64,000 nucleotides of DNA from Muscardinus avellanarius (GCA_963383645.1 OY726561.1:139333965-139397964), one strand, 5' to 3'; shown: positions 11,441 through 22,003, counted from the stretch's first letter. A program made the numbers and translations. The notes: generated from the letters alone by a model not told the origin.

Positions 11441-11975
11441 AAAGTAAATAAAGACATAAATAGAACGACTCCTATTAGAGCATTGAGCTAGCATTCTAGG
11501 CAAAGAGTAAATTGTTAAAATGATTCATTTGATATTTCCTCCATTCTTCTTCCCCAAAGAAATATTTTCATTTCCACAGAAAAAATACATTTTCCAAGAT
11601 TGAGAATAAGACCGATTTTGTGGATTATTCTGCCTCCTCGTTTCACACACAGACTGGATCGATGACACTTCACAGATGTGCCAGAAGCAAAAGCCTCAAG
11701 CTCAGAACTAATCGATATGTGGATCCAGTTCTCTGTGCTCCTTAGGTTTTGAAGACCTATTCGGAATGTCTATGAATCATTATTATTATGCTGTCCTGCT
11801 GTTTAAGAGCTGATTTCCAGATTTCTACTAAGAACCAAGTTTTGAAAGGAAGGTAGCTAGATTGTCAAATGTGAACTAATCTGCATATCACCTGAGCGGG
11901 TTTCATAATGTGACATTTACGAAGATCCAGCGCTCTGTACGGTAAAGTTCAGGCTGTTGTTATATTAAGAAAGTA
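11441..11975. other. Intron, nothing recognised
   Basis: AT-leaning single-copy-looking sequence; no exon, element or repeat could be supported. Confidence 0.4.
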
Positions 11976-11977
11976 AT

Positions 11978-12182
11978 GGCTGTGCGTGGTGGCACACATC
12001 TGTAGTCAGTACTTGGGAGGCTAAGATAGGAGAATCACAAGCTCAAGAAGAGTCTCAACAATGCAGTGAGATTCGCAGCAGCCTAGAGCAAGCCTGCTTC
12101 AAAAGAAACATAAAAAGGCTAAGGGTGTAGCTCCGAGGTAGAATGGCCCTGGCTTCTATCTCCAGGACCACACACACACAAA
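11978..12182 (+). mobile_element. SINE, B1-dID type I, diverged
   Basis: Head 'gctgtgcgtggtggcacaca', tail 'gctaagggtgtagctccgagg' ending in a (CA)n run. Confidence 0.75.
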
Positions 12183-12384
12183 ATCTTCCTTCCCCATAGT
12201 AAGAAATCAATAGAAAACCTAGACAAGTCAATGTCATTGCTTCTCCAGCCCGAAAGCATGAGAATACAATAAAAATGCACGCCAAGCTGATGAGACTCCA
12301 TCAGAGAGAAGCCCGTGGAAAATACCCATTTTGTGCAAAAATTGCAAAGAGCATCATATTCCTTGGAATCAGACATGAGACTGG

Positions 12385-12548
12385 ACTCCTGTCTCCAGCC
12401 ATCGTCAGAGGTGAGGCCTCTGATGAGTCACTTCTCTTGGCTAAGTATTTCCTCTCTTCCTCATAAAAGATTTCCACGGATAAGTTTACAGGAGATAATA
12501 CAAACAAAAGACTCGCGCAGCGCCTGGTGCTAGATACATACTAAGCCA
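12385..12548 (+). mobile_element. MIR (probable)
   Basis: 'gatgagtcacttctcttggc', 'tcctcataaaagat', 'gataatacaaacaaaag' and 'gcgcctggtgctagatac' follow the MIR core and tail in order. Confidence 0.55.
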
Positions 12549-12930
12549 CACAGGATTCCTCACAGGGCTCTCCCCCAGCCCACCACCAGACACACCACCC
12601 TCCGCTGGCCGTGGCTAGGCCCTGTGCCTTTACGCAGAGGTTACCATGGCAAGCCTCACTTCTTTAAGCGGAGCAAAGTCATTACACAGGAGTGAAAGCC
12701 CTTCTCCAAGACATTAGCTTCTTTTCAACGTGCTAAATGAAATATTATAGCAGGTCGGAGAGGGAACAGAGAACCATATAAATATTCCCTTCTTCATGAA
12801 AATAAATCCCCATGGTAACGTCCCATCGATCCCCATACAACCTCCAGTGGCCCAACGCCTGGACTTCAGAGAGAACTCAGCAGGCAGCCATGTCGGTTGT
12901 ACAAAGGGCTAGTCTCTACAGAATACTGAC

Positions 12931-12966
12931 CTTCGAGCCTGGCAGACCTCGTCTTCCTTGGGACCC
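12931..12966 (-). CDS. COL6A4: Collagen helix exon 19
   Basis: 36 bp, four triplets: GSQGRRGLPGSK. Acceptor ccattcctag, donor GTCAGT (T-to-C at +3 position relative to GTAAGT). It lies only 110 bp from the next exon upstream. Confidence 0.88.
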
Positions 12967-13076
12967 CTAGGAATGGAAGGGAGCAGAAATCTCAGAGGTA
13001 GTAAATCAGTTCTGACCCCAGCCCACCTCCTCTCCCACACAGGCAGGGGAAATACACCCACCGGCGGGCAACCTAC

Positions 13077-13130
13077 CTGAGGGCCAGCAACTCCGACAGC
13101 CCCGTGAGCGCCATTAGAACTGGACCCTCC
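13077..13130 (-). CDS. COL6A4: Collagen helix exon 18, with a Ser-rich interruption
   Basis: 54 bp, 18 residues: GGSSSNGAHGAVGVAGPQ. The start GGS-SSN lacks Gly at one triplet, so the Gly-X-Y series is interrupted here. COL6A6 has an interruption at the equivalent place, which argues for a conserved flexible site. Acceptor ttgttttag, donor GTAGGT. Confidence 0.88.
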
Positions 13131-13289
13131 CTAAAACAAGAGCAATAGGAGGATCAGTGCAGCGGCCACGCGCTTCTTTAACTCTTTATGTTTATGTGGA
13201 CTGTCCGATACAGAAGTCCCTAGCTGCACGCGGCTATTAAATGTGAATCACACCCTACATACCGTGGAATTGCCAATGGCAATCCCAAC

Positions 13290-13415
13290 ATCATGTATGA
13301 GAAGGGGACAGAGTAGAGAGGGAGCCGGGGCGAAGCCCACAAGTGCTGCGTGCACGTGTGCCCCTGTGGCTCATGATGGGGGGCTAAAATGCACCAACAG
13401 CAGATTAAAAAATTA
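13290..13415 (+). mobile_element. L1 3' tail fragment (probable)
   Basis: 'agagagggagccgggg', 'gtgctgcgtgcacgtgtg' and 'gctaaaatgcaccaacagc' match the ends of the clearer L1 copies here (for example 16560-16620). Confidence 0.55.
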
Positions 13416-13419
13416 AGTC

Positions 13420-13636
13420 AAGCCGGGCGTGGCAGGGCAGGCTTGTCATCCCAGCATTCGGGAGGCTGAGACCGGAGGATCGTGGTGCAGGGACAGCCTC
13501 AGCTGCTTAGTGAGGCCCTCCGCAACTCAGTGAGACCCAGTTTCAAAATAAAGAATAAAAAATAGGGCTGGGGGTGTAGCTCGGAGGAAGAATGCCCCCG
13601 GGTTCCATCCCCAGTACCGCACACACACACACACAA
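13420..13636 (+). mobile_element. SINE, B1-dID type I (inside inverted duplication)
   Basis: Head 'gccgggcgtggcagggcag', tail 'gggggtgtagctcggagg', ending in (CA)n. Counterpart of the SINE at 6316-6540. Confidence 0.87.
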
Positions 13637-13814
13637 GAGAGTTGAGGTATGAGTTTTTGTTGAATGCATATTATGTTTGTATCATTATAAAGTCAAATCA
13701 CTGCTTCCTCAAGCCGCTGTAAGTGAGGGACCGTTTGTAAGAAGAGGGTCTGATGGTAACTCTGTGGCCTTAGTGGTGACTTTAGCCACGGTGTCCTTGC
13801 AGGGGAATCCTGGC

Positions 13815-13877
13815 CTCTGCAAGGATTAGAAATGGCCAAGAAGGAAAATCGGGGCCAAGAAGAATGAAAGCAAATAT
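13815..13877 (+). pseudogene. Decayed inverted copy of collagen helix exon 22
   Basis: Aligns with 6096-6158 in reverse: both begin after 'ggtgtccttgcag' and both contain 'aatggccaagaaggaaa' with small changes. The second Gly triplet block is altered to 'ctctgcaaggattag', giving a stop. It lies on the strand opposite to the gene, so it cannot be used by COL6A4. Confidence 0.85.
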
Positions 13878-13894
13878 CAGAGAACACTCTTTCT

Positions 13895-14070
13895 TTCTCT
13901 CTTTCTTTCTTTCTGCCTTTTTTTCTTTTTTGTGGTACTGGGAATAGAAACCAGGGGCTTTCGACCTCCAAGCTACACCTCTGCCCTATTTTTAACTCTT
14001 TAATTTGAAACAGGGTCTCACTAAGTTGCTGAGGCTGGCCTCGAATCTATGATCGTCCTGTCTCAGCCAA
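13895..14070 (-). mobile_element. SINE, B1-dID type I, truncated
   Basis: A (TTTC)n run, then the reversed ID part 'tactgggaatagaaaccagg' and half of the head, stopping at 'cctgtctcagcc'. Confidence 0.78.
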
Positions 14071-14379
14071 TATGGCAACCCCATTTCCTCTGGCCAGAGA
14101 CTTGCTTTCTCTGTGTCTCCTGGAATTGAACAAGCGGATATTGGCTAATGAGCTAGAAAGAGGATATCTCTAGGAAGCCCTGGCGAGAAGAAAGCCTTCT
14201 CCTGGAATTTCATGTAAAGGTGAAGACAAGATGCCTTCCAAGCTGCCAGGCCCAGGGACCAAATGCTGGCACTGAGGATGGCGGGACGGAGGGGGAAGGG
14301 CCCTGCCCCTTGCAACATCAGTGGCACCACCGAAATGGCATATCAAATCTAAAATCACCAAAACACATTTGTTAGTGTT

Positions 14380-14640
14380 AATTGAATATTATATATATTT
14401 AACTGAATATATAATTTATTCAATATTATTATATAATATATAATTAATATATAACTAATATAGTATACGTTATATGTTTTACATATATAATTAATACATA
14501 ATGAAATATTATATAATGTATAAAATATGTTATATAATGTATAATGTATTCGATGATTATTATATACTATATATTTACATATAACAATACATAACTATAT
14601 GTTATATGTATTAATATAATATATTCAATGAATATTAAAG
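14380..14640. repeat. AT-rich tract
   Basis: About 260 bp of nearly pure A/T with many TATA and ATAT palindromes (ttatataatatataatta). It could fold into hairpins. Confidence 0.85.
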
Positions 14641-16020
14641 AAAAAGAGAAAGAAAGCCCCCAAAACAGAAAACAGCAGTCCTTTGGTGTATTTACCTCTT
14701 TCCTCCCCAAAAGGTTTCCTTGGCTTTTATTCTTCCCCGAAATGTCAATCACACCAGTCAGACCTATGAAAGCAACGCTTCTGACTGGCCTATTGATTCT
14801 CCACTCCTTCCCCAATACTTGGTGTGTAATGAAGCGCCTCATCTTGGTTGGAAAGAGCACCAAATCAGAGAACCTTCCCCCTCCTAATTTCTACATTGGA
14901 TCTGCTCCTAGGACAAGCTCAGAAAAAATACCAAGGAGAGACTGCCCCCTAGAGGTCGGTCTTCCAATGGCACTTGGGCGAGAGCATCTTCATACCAGGC
15001 AGGAGTGACTTTTCCTATCAAAGTCTATTCAGAGCATATTTAATTAGCATGCTTTTTGAGCCTGGCATGGAAGTAGAAACCATGGGAAACAGAAATTCAA
15101 TATGACATGACACTGCCTCACAGGGTTCCAATTTATTTGCCCACACAATTCAGGGGTCTGATGCTCAAAGTTGACCCACGCCTAGTCGGGGACAGGGACC
15201 CCCGACAGCTGTGCGCACGAGGCTCTCGTTGTAGCTGTGATTGGCACAACCCCGGGAAATGTGTCTTGAGGCCCCAGCTCCTCCTCAGCGACAAACTCTG
15301 AGCAGACTGCGGAACCAAGCTCAGTTTATACACCCACCATGACCTTTTCTTCCCATGACAACTGCTAACTTGTGAAAACTGATGACTTCCCTGCTGGTAC
15401 CATCTTACAGGTGAAGAAAATGGAGTCCAGGTGGGTTGAAAGTTGCTTTTGTGCCAACTCCTTAGCTCAACCCTATGGACAATGGAGTGGCCATTCATGA
15501 GGTGCTGTGATTCCATGAAAGGGAGCATTCTCAATGGGGTTTACCCAAAAAGACCCCGACTAACTACAGGCTGAGATATTCTTGCAGCGATTCCTGGTGG
15601 GTTTCTCACATAGCTACATGATAAGGGTGTGGTTACAGACTAACTTAACTTGGGACCTACGTAACGGGGTGATAAGGAGCCACGATCTAGGGAGGAGAGT
15701 TGGAGTCTGAAGTAGAGGTTTCTGTCTAGTTGCACGTCCTCTGCTACGACGGCTTCATTCCTGGAGATTAGGAATGAGGAGATATGAAGACTGAAGTCCT
15801 TGGGTTAGTTTAATCAGTTTTAGAGTTATATGTTTGTATATATGTGAATTTGTTGATGCAGTGTAGCCTGACATCATAAAGTAGTCCAGGCGTCTAAAAC
15901 TGGCTTCCAAGAAATTAACATCTGTCAAGTTAACAAGTCTTTTTCCTCTGCAGTATCTTCTGTCATGATGCCCGTAGTGTTTAGAACTAGACAAAGATCT
16001 CATCTTAAATTATGGCTAGA
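14641..16020. other. Intron, nothing recognised
   Basis: No exon with Gly-X-Y spacing on the minus strand and no repeat I can name. Plus-strand reading frames here (for example 14628-15008) have no recognisable content. Confidence 0.4.
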
Positions 16021-16024
16021 CCTG

Positions 16025-16442
16025 ATTCACTTCAACCCAGCACCAGCTGCAAGCCAGCAGCATAATGACTGTGAGGTGGGCGGCTTTCAAATTTTACGAA
16101 TCATGGAACCAACCTAGGTGTCCATCAAGAGAGGAAGGGATCGCAATAGTGAGGGACACAAAACGTATGGAATTCTATCCGGCCATGAAGAAGAACAAAA
16201 TTAAACAAAGTGTCAAAATGCCATTTGCAGGGAAATGGAAGGACCCGAAGAACATGGTGCTAGGTGAGATCAGCCAATCACAGAAAGCGAAGGGTCCGGT
16301 GTTTTCTTTCACAGGCGGAAGCTGGAGAGTAATCGGGACACGAGCAAGATTTCAGATGATACAGAAGCCCCCGTGGAGCCAGGGAGGCATCTAGGGGAGG
16401 GCAGAGGGGCGGGAGAGTCAATTAGGAAGGCACTTCCAGTGA

Positions 16443-16488
<46 letters not shown>

Positions 16489-16618
16489 CAATGCACACCA
16501 CAATATCCTGGGGGAGCGGAAAAGGCCCGCCGAATGCAGTGTGCACGTGTACCACTAGCACTCTGAACTACGCTGTGATGTGAGACTATACTGCACCAGT
16601 AAGGGCACAAAAATAAGT
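16025..16618 (+). mobile_element. L1 3' fragment with internal (TG)n
   Basis: ORF2 tail features: 'atggaaccaacctaggtgtcc', 'ggccatgaagaagaac' and 'gtgagatcagccaatcacag'; then the 3' UTR 'gggaggcatctaggggagg', (TG)n at 16445-16487 and the terminus 'ctgcaccagtaagggcac'. Confidence 0.8.
16445..16487. repeat. (TG)n microsatellite
   Basis: About 21 uninterrupted TG units inside the L1 3' UTR. Confidence 0.95.
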
Positions 16619-16881
16619 AAATAAAGTTTAGAATCACTGCGTTTGATGCTTTCATTTTGGTAAGGAGAAAACCACAGACAAAAGAGGTCCCTTGTAAAAG
16701 TGCAGCTAATGTGGCGGGAGAGAGGATGTGCCCGGGAGATAAAACCATAATAAAGGAGACCAGGGTAAGCAAAGATGAGCACTCAGGGCTCCTGTCTCCA
16801 CGGACAGCAGCATCCCACCGTCCCCCAGCTCTCTGCATCAGCGGGCATCTACCCCATCAGCCCAAGCGGAGGACATCCTAC

Positions 16882-16947
16882 CTGACGCCCACGCCTTCCT
16901 CTTTCTCCCTTAGGGCCTTGAATGTAGCTATCAGTACCAGGATCCCC
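16882..16947 (-). CDS. COL6A4: Collagen helix exon 17, with interruption
   Basis: 66 bp, 22 residues. The series GDP-GTD is followed by SYIQ without Gly, then GPKGERGRRGRQ. The break corresponds to the 'D-S-x-I' break in COL6A6 and the 'QDSQERG' break in COL6A3, so it is a conserved non-helical spot. The basic run near the end (RGRRGRQ) is also family-typical. Acceptor ttttttcag, donor GTAGGA. Confidence 0.92.
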
Positions 16948-17304
16948 CTGAAAAAATAAAAGGTGGATTACTCAAATGGACGAAGAAAAAAAAAGGAAAA
17001 GATATTTCAAGAAGAGTTTTACAAAGAAAGTAAAGCACAACTAAAGTGGACCCTTTTATCATCCAGATCTGCTCAGTAATCCCATATACCCAGTGCAATT
17101 AAAATCCCAACCTCTCTATGAACCCAAACCTGCTCCTAGATGGGTTTTACTCTCAGCTCTTTTGTTGCGATGCAGAAAAGAGAGGCTGAGCAGGTGCCTC
17201 ACTAATGAATAATAAATTTCTCTCTGCCTTTGTGCCATGGGTAAACATGTTGTTCTCAAGTTCCTGGACGGCAAGCAGAAGAAATCCCCCCGGGAATCAC
17301 TCAC

Positions 17305-17367
17305 AGGCTCTCCCTGTGACCCAGGTGCTCCGTGAGCTCCAGGGGGTCCTGGGGGTCCCGTCAGGCC
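17305..17367 (-). CDS. COL6A4: Collagen helix exon 16
   Basis: 63 bp, 21 residues, seven intact triplets rich in PP (starts GLTGPPGPPG, ends GSQGEP). Acceptor ctctgttttag, donor GTGAGT. An antisense-strand L1 end lies about 40 bp upstream of this exon in gene sense (see 17405). Confidence 0.92.
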
Positions 17368-17404
17368 CTAAAACAGAGAAAAGATGTGACACTTCCTTCA
17401 TACT

Positions 17405-18012
17405 TTTATTGGTGAGTTGTAATTAACATCATAGTGAGATTCCCAGCGACGTGAACACACCTGCACACAGCACTTGGTGTGTTCCCTCCGGCCCACCTGG
17501 GCCACCCTCCCCATCCACGCTGGTAGGATTGGTAGAGACACCTTCGTGCATGGACTGGCATTATCTGAAACATTTCCTCCCTCGTTCTTTCTTTCTCTCC
17601 TCTCTCCCTCCCTCCCCCGCCTCCTTCTACAATGCTACTGGTACCTCTCTTCTCATTCATCTGAATTCTCCCTGGTTCCCTATTTTCTCTCTAGCTTCTG
17701 CGTATGAGAGAAATATTTCACCCCCAACTCTCTGAGGCTACTGACTTTACTTCACATAATATTCCCTGGTTCCATCCATTTTCCTGCAAATGACATAGTT
17801 TGGTCTTCTTTGCGGCTGAGTAGAATTCCGTTGTGTGACTATACCTCCTTCTCTTATCCATTCCTCTTTTTTCAGTCCCACATCTGGCTAATCGTGCTGC
17901 CATAAGCCTGACCGTACAGGGACCACTATCGTACTCTGACTTTGATTCTTTTGGAAAAAAAGCCTGAGGAGTGGGTCTAGCTGAGCTTCCAGAATAATTT
18001 CTCAAACTTGTA
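17405..18012 (-). mobile_element. L1 3' fragment, minus orientation
   Basis: In reverse, ORF2 tail motifs (cggaattctactcagccgc, tgcaaatgacatagttt) and the 3' UTR run up to a terminus near 'caactcaccaataaaagt' at about 17405. It is in the same orientation as the gene, and its 3' end is within 40 bp of exon 16. Confidence 0.78.
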
Positions 18013-18374
18013 GTTTCCAAGATGTGTCTCCCTTGCCCAAAACCTCCCTAGCCTTTGATTACTCAGTAGGGCAGAAAGGTCTTACACATGGCCTTGGCGG
18101 GACTGTCCTCCCACACTTTATATTTTTTGTCCCATCCTCTACTCCTGATAACTTGGAGTCCTTGCTCCTCCTATGCTGAGTTCTAACTCTAAGCCTGTCC
18201 TGTGTCCTAGAGAGCCCGGTCCTCTCCGCCCTTGAGCGCCTGCTCAGATGCCACAGGGCCTCGCTGTGAGGGCTGTCCTCATGCCCTCTCCCCTCCTCCC
18301 TCAGTACCTATAAGTGTTACTCGTGCTTTACATTTCATTCCATAGACACCTCTCCAAAGAAAAACAATCGGCTA

Positions 18375-18660
18375 ATAAATGCATGGGAAAATGTTTAACA
18401 TCATTAGCAATTAGGGAAATGCACATCACATCTACCCTGAATCCATCTAACTCCAGTTGCAATGGTAATCATCGAGAAAAAAAACAATAACAAATGCTGG
18501 CGAGGATGCAGGGGAACAGGAACCCTTAGACATCGCTGGTGGGATTTTAAGTTAGTACAACCACTGTGGAGATCAGTATAGAGGGCCCTCAAAACACTAG
18601 GACTGGGATCACCACATGACCCAGCTGTGCCACTCTTCAGGATCTTTCCAAAAGAATTCC
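18375..18660 (+). mobile_element. L1 ORF2 fragment, left part
   Basis: 'gcaattagggaaatgcacatc', 'acaatgctggcgagg' type sequence and 'accactgtggagatcag' are L1 ORF2 C-terminal landmarks. It is interrupted by a SINE and resumes at 18806. Confidence 0.8.
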
Positions 18661-18806
18661 ACGGTTCATGGACAGCCCCCGCTACTTAGTGAGGCCCTTT
18701 GCAACTCAAGGAGACCCTGTTTCAAAATAAAGAATAAAAAATAGGGCTGGGGGTGTAGCTCAGAGGGAGAATGCCCCCAAGTTCCATCCCCAGTGCCACA
18801 AAAAAA
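18660..18806 (+). mobile_element. SINE, B1-dID type I, 5' truncated, nested in L1
   Basis: Starts inside the head (ggacagcccccgctacttag) and keeps a full ID tail with A-run. L1 sequence lies on both sides in the correct order. Confidence 0.82.
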
Positions 18807-19355
18807 AAATAATTTAAGTTAGAGTACTACAACAATACATTCATACCTGTGTTGACAGCAGCATGATTCACAGTAACCAAATTATGGAGCCAACCTAGTG
18901 TTCATCAACAGATGAACGGATAAAGAAAATGTTGCCTATAACACAGTGGAATTCCACTTAACCATAAAGAAGATGACGGTATGTCCTTAGCAGAAAAGTG
19001 GTTGGAACTAGAGAATATTATGCTATGTGAGATCAGCCAGTCTCAGGAAATCAAGGGTTGTATATTTTCTCTCCTACACAGAATCTGGAAAGAAAGTAAG
19101 TAACTTTAAAAAATGTGAGAAGAGGCCAGTAGAGTATTGGAAGGAGACTGGGGGAGGGAGTTGGGGATGGGAAAAGGAGGACTGAGGAAGAAAGAAATAA
19201 TAGTACAGCAGAATCTGAAGGTATTATATCAATTTCACTAACATGTACAGGGAGGGAAGGAGGAGGAGGATGTGGAGGGCTGTGCATGTGTGTTTGTTTC
19301 ATACTGACCCTCACTATGAGGTGCAGTTACAATGCACTAGAGTATTAAAAAATAC
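18806..19355 (+). mobile_element. L1 3' fragment, right part
   Basis: 'cagcagcatgattcacagtaacc', 'accataaagaagatgacgg', 'gtgagatcagccagtctcagg' and the purine-rich 3' UTR end at 'acaatgcactagagtatt'. Confidence 0.8.
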
Positions 19356-19359
19356 ATTT

Positions 19360-19565
19360 CAAGCCGGGCGTGGTGGTGCACGCTTGTAATCCCCACACTT
19401 GGGAGCCTGAGACAGGAGGACTGCACAGGTTTGAAACCAGCCTCAGCTACTTAGTGAGGCTCTCAGCAACTTAGTGAGACCCTGTTTCCAAATAAAATAT
19501 AAAATGGGTCTGGGAGTATAGCCCGGAGGTAGAAAGCCTCTGGGTTCCACCCCCAGTACCACCAA

Positions 19566-19596
<31 letters not shown>

Positions 19597-19600
19597 ATTT
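19360..19600 (+). mobile_element. SINE, B1-dID type II-like, with (AAAT)n tail
   Basis: Head 'gccgggcgtggtggtgcacg', intermediate right half 'gggtctgggagtatagccc...gggttccacccccagtacc'. The tail is (AAAT)9 at 19563-19598. The closely similar copy at 45241 suggests a separate subtype. Confidence 0.85.
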
Positions 19601-20680
19601 CATTCCATCTCCACTTCCTCAAAGATGCCTTCCTGGTTGCAAAGGCTGGCTCGGATTTCTTCCACACATTTATCTTAATGGTCATCTTGCATGACCATCA
19701 CACTGTGATTGTTCACTAATGTCCATCTCTCCCCTACAGGCCAGCCCTGGGTTATAGCCAGGCCTGTTTTGCTCCCCATTCTAAGTCACACCTAGTTTAC
19801 AACAGCTGCTTGATTAATTATCTCCTGCACAGGTTCACCGTCTCTCTGTTGGTCATAATCAGCATGACTTGTTTATCTTTGAATCCATTTGGCAGGTATT
19901 TACTGAATCTAACTAAATTCACTTGAAACTCAAAGCTTTGGAGTGTTAAGGAACTGCGGTGTCCATCACCTTCCTGAAAATCTGATGCACAAACTTCTGT
20001 GTGGAAATTCAACCTCAATAAAGAGCCATGTCTAAAATAATAATGATTTTAAAATAATAATAAAGAGCTATGTCTACCCACTCTCTCTGTTTCATTTATC
20101 AGGAATTCAAGCCACACTATTAATTATGCATCTTTGGATTAAAAGCACTACTTTAGTTCCATGAGTACAAAGAAGGATAAGTAAATAAATTTCACCTCCT
20201 AGCTAATCCTCCCAAACAAAGGAAGCTAATCATAGTGCTGTGCTGACATGGATCCTTCGGCTATATTAGAATTCATGCTCAATTAGAAATGTCTGCCATG
20301 GGAGACAGGAAGGGAAACCCTCAGTACAAATGCCAGGTATCATCCTCCCCTTAGAGATAAATAAAATTAAGGCATGAGGTAGTGCGTAATCACCATCCAG
20401 CAGATCGTACAAATAATGTGGGTTGTAGGAATGTAGAGATGGGAGATGTCACTACACACTAACATGGTCAGGGAATCTATCAGAAGAAAGAAAGGAGCTG
20501 GGCGTTAAGGAATGGGTGACATGCAGGTAAGCACTAAAGAATCAGAGGGGAAGAATTCCAGGAGGACCGCATGAGCAGACTCAGGGTGGACAGGCACGGG
20601 GACGTTCAGGGAACAATGAGTAGGACAATTGGACGTAATCGAGATTAGTGAAAAATGTGGTTCAACAGAGTTTTGGTTAG
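19601..20680. other. Intron, nothing recognised
   Basis: No coding potential or named repeat; 'gaaggaaagg'-like purine stretches only. Confidence 0.35.
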
Positions 20681-20682
20681 AT

Positions 20683-21542
20683 ACAAATGTCCCTGAAGAG
20701 CTCGTATGTTAATGTTCAGAGTTGATGCAATGAAGCCATGAGGGCTGCAGTCTCGTCAGTGTGCAATGGAGCCCCTGTGTGATGGACTCATCCATGTGTA
20801 ACAATCTCACCCACTGTAATGGGTTTACGGGGTGGTAACCAGGGTAGCTGGGGTGTGGCTGGGGAAGGTGGGTCCCTGGGGTGTAATGGAGAAGGTGGGT
20901 CCCTGGGGTGTGGCTGGGGAAGGTGGGTCCCTGGAGTGTGATGGAGAAGGTGAGTCCCTGGGGTGTGGCTGGGGAAGGTGGGTCCCTGGGGTGTGGCTGG
21001 GGAAGGTGGCTCCCTGGGCTGTGGCTGGGGAAGGTGGCTCCCTGGGCTGTGGCTGGGGAAGGTGGGTCCCTGGGGTGTGGCTGGGGAAGGTGGGTCTCTG
21101 GGGTGTGGCTGGGGAAGGTGGCTCCCTGGGGTGTGGCTGGGGAAGGTGAGCCCCTGGGGTGTGGCTGGAGAAGGTGGGTCCCTGGGGTGTGGCTGGGGAA
21201 GGTGGGTCCCTGGGCTGTGGCTGGGGAAGGTGGGTCCCTGGGGTGTGGCTGGGGAAGGTGGGTCCCTGGGCTGTGGCCTTAGGGACTGTGCTTATGTCTC
21301 TGAATCCCCATGCTTGCTCCTCTTTTGCCTCCCACCTCCATGACGTGAGAGCAGAGCCCACACGCTCTCCCTCTTTCTGCTTCCTGCCACCGTGCTCTGA
21401 GCTCCACAGATGTAACCCAGCCTAACATAGACTGAGACTTTGGGATCTATTAAAAAAAACTGCAAGCAAATAAACCTTCCTCTCAGTTGTGTGGTCAGTT
21501 GTTTTGGCTTATATCATGAGAATGTTGACTGAGACAGCTAGA
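20683..21542 (+). mobile_element. MaLR-like LTR expanded by an internal minisatellite
   Basis: Left part 'ggttagatacaaatgtccct...gagctcgtatgttaatg' and right part 'ctttctgcttcctgccacc...gcaaataaaccttcc...tgactgagaca' match, in order, the repeat at 33690-34100. Poly-A signal AATAAA near 21470. The family is inferred from structure; the exact family name is uncertain. Confidence 0.55.
20850..21278. repeat. 28-bp minisatellite, about 15 copies
   Basis: Unit ggtgtggctggggaaggtgg followed by gtccctgg. Units vary by single bases (ctgtgg/gtgtgg, gtgggt/gtggct). 28 is not a multiple of three, so the long open frames across it on both strands come from the repeat and not from a gene. The plus strand is G-rich, with regular GGGG runs. 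Confidence 0.95.
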
Positions 21543-21732
21543 GATGACACAAGTCATTTTCTAAAGTACAAAAGGTCACATCTCTGGGTTACAGGCTCAC
21601 TTCACTATCAGCAGAGCCAGATCTTAAGTAAACCTTCCTGTCACCTAACACTGGTCACCCCTGAACTCTCAATCTAGCATTGAACTAGTATTTAGATGTT
21701 TCTGTCCCACAGCTTACAAGCAAACTGTTGAT

Positions 21733-21948
21733 GCCAGGCAAAGTGCACATGCATGTATGTAATCCCAGTATGTGAGAGGCTGAGATAGGAGGATCCCAGC
21801 TTTGAGGCTAGTCTCAGCAACTTAGTGAGCCCTCAGCAACTTAGCAAGATCTTGTTCCAAAATAAAAACTAAAATAGGGCCAGAGTTGTTGGTCAGAAGT
21901 AGAATCTCCCTGGGTTCAATTCCCCATACCACAAAATAAGTAACTAAT
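21733..21948 (+). mobile_element. SINE, B1-dID type I, diverged
   Basis: Head 'tgccaggcaaagtgcacatgc', tail 'gggccagagttgttggtcag'. Confidence 0.7.
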
Positions 21949-22003
21949 CGATTGATTATAGTTTATTCAGTAGAAATATGAACAGAATATCATCATACTT
22001 TAC

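Larger units (their letters stand above)
13405..13895 (+). repeat. Arm 2 of an inverted duplication, with dead exon copy
   Basis: Inverse copy of 6065-6540. It contains a SINE (13420-13636), intron sequence and, at about 13815-13877, a plus-strand relic of helix exon 22. The relic carries an in-frame tag, lacks several Gly codons, and its donor reads GCAAAT in place of GTAAAT. It is flanked on the far side by a (TTTC)n run and another SINE. Confidence 0.85.

Noticed and set aside
13693..13971. Minus-strand open frame of 92 codons resembling the frame at 6002-6241
   Set aside because: The resemblance is due to the inverted duplication of an exon region; neither frame is the collagen frame.
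20850..21278. CRISPR-like array
   Set aside because: Units are directly adjacent with no unique spacers, and the genome is mammalian. It is a minisatellite.
20825..21361. Open frames of 105-178 codons with Pro/Gly-rich repeats
   Set aside because: They come from the 28-bp tandem array, which is open in several frames on both strands.
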